DNA from: Euryarchaeota archaeon UBA561 | Lineage (GTDB): Archaea; Thermoplasmatota; Poseidoniia; Poseidoniales; Poseidoniaceae | Assembly: GCA_002502295.1 (NCBI GenBank) | Contig: DANX01000104.1 | Span: 21,482-28,987, forward strand | DNA: 7,506 bases | Reading direction: 5' to 3' | Shown: positions 5,083 through 7,506 of the stretch, in pieces | Numbering within the stretch: position 1 is the stretch's first letter | Layout: every line of letters begins with the position of its first letter | Position numbers and translations under genes: made by a program | The notes under the pieces: model-generated | What the model was told of the DNA's origin: nothing | Seen by the model: only the letters and a program-made list of their open reading frames with translations | Database searches by the model: none

Positions 5083-7506
5083 TCACGGTTCATCGGGTAT
5101 TCGACTGAAGGATTTGTCCTCGTTCAGCCGCCATCGGCCGCACGTTGGTCCATCATAGAACGTCCCTTCTGCGGTGTATTCGTATTCGCCACCGCCAGGC
5201 AGTTGGGCGTATCCTTCAACGCGCTCTTCTGCCGTGTCTGGCACACCGAGGGCCGCCATGTGTTTGGCAGCCATTTCTTGGGGTGAGGGCTCACTTTCTT
5301 TGGGGTTCGACATCGAAGGTTTTCGTGGAGGACCGCGTGTAGGAGTGTTTCCTGATTTGCGAGCGATTTTCCCTCCAGGTGGTCCTCGGCGCTTTGGTTG
5401 TTGATGTGCAGGCGATTCCATTGAATCATCTGGACCGTCTTTGGCGGCTTCAATCTGGGGCATAGTTTTCTCTTCAGCGATGGGCGATGAACCCCTTCTT
5501 CTCAGCAAGACCGCACCGCCAATCACAGCGAAGATTGCCCCCCCACCAAGCATCAGTGTGGCGCCACCAAGGCTGCCTTCTTGACTTTGTACAGTGCGGT
5601 TCCAAACATTGTTTGTCTCGTCAATTTCCCAAACAAGTCCCTCTTTGTCAACGGTGATTTCCAATGTCCAAGTGCCCTCGGGAGCATTGAAGGACCGTTT
5701 GACAGATTTTGCCGTGTTCGCATCCATCGAGTAAAACACTGCCCGGCCGACCAATGTTCGCTCTTCGCCTTGAATCAATTCAATGGTGGCGTTGAACGGT
5801 GTCGGGAGCTGTTCACCTCCGTTGATAACAAGGAAGGAAAGGCGGATTTTTTCCCCTGCCTCAAACACGCCGTTTAATTCCACGTTTTCCAAGCCGAGGT
5901 CGGGTCCGATGTTGTTCAAAGGTGCTTCAAGCCACGGGTCAAGTTCAGAGTTGCCACTGCTTGAAATGAGGGGCCATCCTGCGTCGTCGGCTCCTGAGGC
6001 CCAGCAATTGAGGGTGGCCTGTTCGGAGAGCAATGATGGGTCGCCGAGTTGACTAAAGTCGAACGTGAAACTGAACATTGTTTTCCCATCAAACACCGTT
6101 GTTGAATTTCGGATTACGCTGACAGGTTCCCAACTCTTTGTCAGCGATCGGATTTGACAAGTCAGTGTCACTTCACTTGACCACCCGAGGTTTTCCTCAA
6201 TGTTGACGCCGATTTCGACCTGTTCCAAATTGTACCTCGAGATGGTATTTTGGATGGCCGAAGGAAGTATTTCTGGGGCCTCATGATCAAGTTTGAACAC
6301 AGGTAGCACGTGGGTGCTGAGCATTTGGGTTTCAAGTGGGTCCCAAAGCGTCAGCGTCATGTCCTGAACGAGTCCAGAAGCTTCCGGGGTCAGAATACCC
6401 GTCTCAAGGAGGCCATCAACGATGGAGACCGTGGCCCCTCCTCGCCATGGTTCGCCTTGTAAAAGTCCGTCATAACGGAGTCGCAGATCGCCGGTGTAGG
6501 GCGTGCCACTGGAACGGTAGGATACACTGGCTGACAGGTTGAGGAAATCCCCACCCATGACCACAGCATCTGCGACAATCTCTTGCTGTACCGGTCCTGT
6601 TTCATCGCGAAGAGAGGACACGTCAATGCTCATTTCACGGTCGAGCACCCAACCTTCGGTGAAGGAAAAACGCTGGGTTCCATCGTAGTCTCGAACCACG
6701 ACATCCACCTCTCCTTGAATCAAACCTACCATGGTCATGCTCCATTGAACGGTTGCTGTGAGGTCAACCGTCAGGGCACCGTTTGATTGTTCAACGACGC
6801 AATCAGCGGGCAAGATGAGCAATCGTTCATCGAGGGACGAACAGCTTTCATCCAGCGTTGTGTACTTGAAGCCGAAGGATTCGTCGTTGCCGAGTTCAAC
6901 GCGAACCTCCCTCAAGTCGTCGAGATCATTCGTATCCGTGACCTTGATGTTCCACCCCACCTGCTGTGAGGGTTCAAAGCGCATGAGGGTGGTGTTAAGG
7001 AGGTTCTTTGTTGGCACGAAGTGGAGGAGTTCACCTTTTGTTGGCGTCCGAGATTCCCACCGAGCATGACCGTCCTCCGCTGGGGCGTAAGGCATTGGGA
7101 AGCCAGCAACATCGCTTCCCTCGAGCAAAACACGCCCCCATTGGTGGTCCTCATTCACCGTGTCGTTGACCGTGATGTTCAACGTCCACTGATTGCCGTC
7201 TTGATGCGAGGAAAACAACGCAGGTTGGTATTCAACGCGTTGTGGTATGCCATCGGCTGCACCACCGTTTGTTCCATCGTCCCTCGCCTCCAGCCATGAA
7301 TGTGCAGTGAGGGTCTCGTTGGAGAAGCCCCCAACGTCGTGGAACAAGAAAGAGACGGTCCGATCTGTGTCCTCGTTGGTGTACGCATCGAGGGTTGGAG
7401 ATACATCCAGAAGAGTTGGGCCGTCCGCGTTGATGATGAATTCAAGTGGCGTGTCGTCGACCAGGAGGTCCCACTCTTCGCTGGTTCGTGCCTCAATCCA
7501 TACATG
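5083..7506 (-). CDS. Large surface protein with CARDB domain, C-terminal membrane anchor and cytoplasmic tail (5' end missing)
   Basis: Only the C-terminal 807 residues are in the window. The frame is open to the right edge, so the true start and any signal peptide lie outside; the TTG at 7347 is internal. Numbered from the window edge, residues 1-530 form an acidic, beta-rich ectodomain with several N-x-S/T sequons and two cysteine pairs (222/236 and 450/501), consistent with Ig-like modules outside the cell. Residues about 534-639 are a CARDB-type domain ending in the hallmark VDKEGLVWEIDETNNVW. A single glycine-rich transmembrane helix (about 645-668) ends in RRR, giving an outside-to-inside topology. 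The tail (669-807) is a Pro/Lys/Arg-rich linker followed by a short C-terminal module with LPGGGEYEYTAEGTFYDG and GRWRLNEDKSFSRI. Adhesion, cell-surface structure or substrate binding are all possible; the sequence does not decide. It precedes the DUF2240 gene on the same strand. Confidence 0.85.
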   Translation of the reverse strand, partial: HVWIEARTSEEWDLLVDDTPLEFIINADGPTLLDVSPTLDAYTNEDTDRTVSFLFHDVGGFSNETLTAHSWLEARDDGTNGGAADGIPQRVEYQPALFSSHQDGNQWTLNITVNDTVNEDHQWGRVLLEGSDVAGFPMPYAPAEDGHARWESRTPTKGELLHFVPTKNLLNTTLMRFEPSQQVGWNIKVTDTNDLDDLREVRVELGNDESFGFKYTTLDESCSSLDERLLILPADCVVEQSNGALTVDLTATVQWSMTMVGLIQGEVDVVVRDYDGTQRFSFTEGWVLDREMSIDVSSLRDETGPVQQEIVADAVVMGGDFLNLSASVSYRSSGTPYTGDLRLRYDGLLQGEPWRGGATVSIVDGLLETGILTPEASGLVQDMTLTLWDPLETQMLSTHVLPVFKLDHEAPEILPSAIQNTISRYNLEQVEIGVNIEENLGWSSEVTLTCQIRSLTKSWEPVSVIRNSTTVFDGKTMFSFTFDFSQLGDPSLLSEQATLNCWASGADDAGWPLISSSGNSELDPWLEAPLNNIGPDLGLENVELNGVFEAGEKIRLSFLVINGGEQLPTPFNATIELIQGEERTLVGRAVFYSMDANTAKSVKRSFNAPEGTWTLEITVDKEGLVWEIDETNNVWNRTVQSQEGSLGGATLMLGGGAIFAVIGGAVLLRRRGSSPIAEEKTMPQIEAAKDGPDDSMESPAHQQPKRRGPPGGKIARKSGNTPTRGPPRKPSMSNPKESEPSPQEMAAKHMAALGVPDTAEERVEGYAQLPGGGEYEYTAEGTFYDGPTCGRWRLNEDKSFSRIPDEP

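Noticed and set aside
7179..7505. 108-codon minus-strand ORF at the right edge
   Set aside because: It lies in a different frame from the surface protein, which is continuous through the same stretch to the window edge, and its Ser/Thr/Arg-rich composition is that of a shadow frame.

Overview
The window most likely comes from a euryarchaeon, probably a marine planktonic lineage such as Marine Group II (Candidatus Poseidoniales). The grounds are an archaeal-type RNA polymerase subunit L (Rpo11), an archaeal-style TruD, a DUF2240 protein (a family I know only from archaea), a plausible leaderless promoter, and a large acidic surface protein with a CARDB domain and a C-terminal membrane anchor. 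The domain Archaea is well supported by gene content. The finer placement is inference.

Layout from left to right: truD (74-1471, minus) and rpoL/rpo11 (1488-1745, minus) form a tight pair transcribed leftward, rpoL first, 16 nt apart. A 135-nt divergent intergenic region (1746-1880) separates rpoL from a rightward gene for an 858-residue RND/MMPL-family membrane transporter (1881-4457, plus). That gene converges on a leftward DUF2240 gene (4454-5044, minus), and the two stop codons share the self-complementary tetranucleotide TTAA. Upstream of the DUF2240 gene, across a 38-nt gap holding a 20-bp near-perfect palindrome, lies the 3' part of a large leftward gene for a membrane-anchored surface protein (5083 to the right edge, 5' end outside the window).

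Functionally the window mixes housekeeping genes (a polymerase assembly subunit and a tRNA pseudouridine synthase) with envelope genes (an exporter of unknown substrate and a cell-surface protein). No RNA gene, CRISPR array, insertion sequence or integration site is visible. Coding density is very high: the largest gap between genes is the 135-nt divergent region, and there is no stretch over 300 nt without a gene. I see no convincing evidence of a novel multi-gene system. The most interesting points are the surface protein's cytoplasmic tail, the DUF2240 protein and its linker, the palindrome before it, and the compact promoter and stop-codon arrangements.
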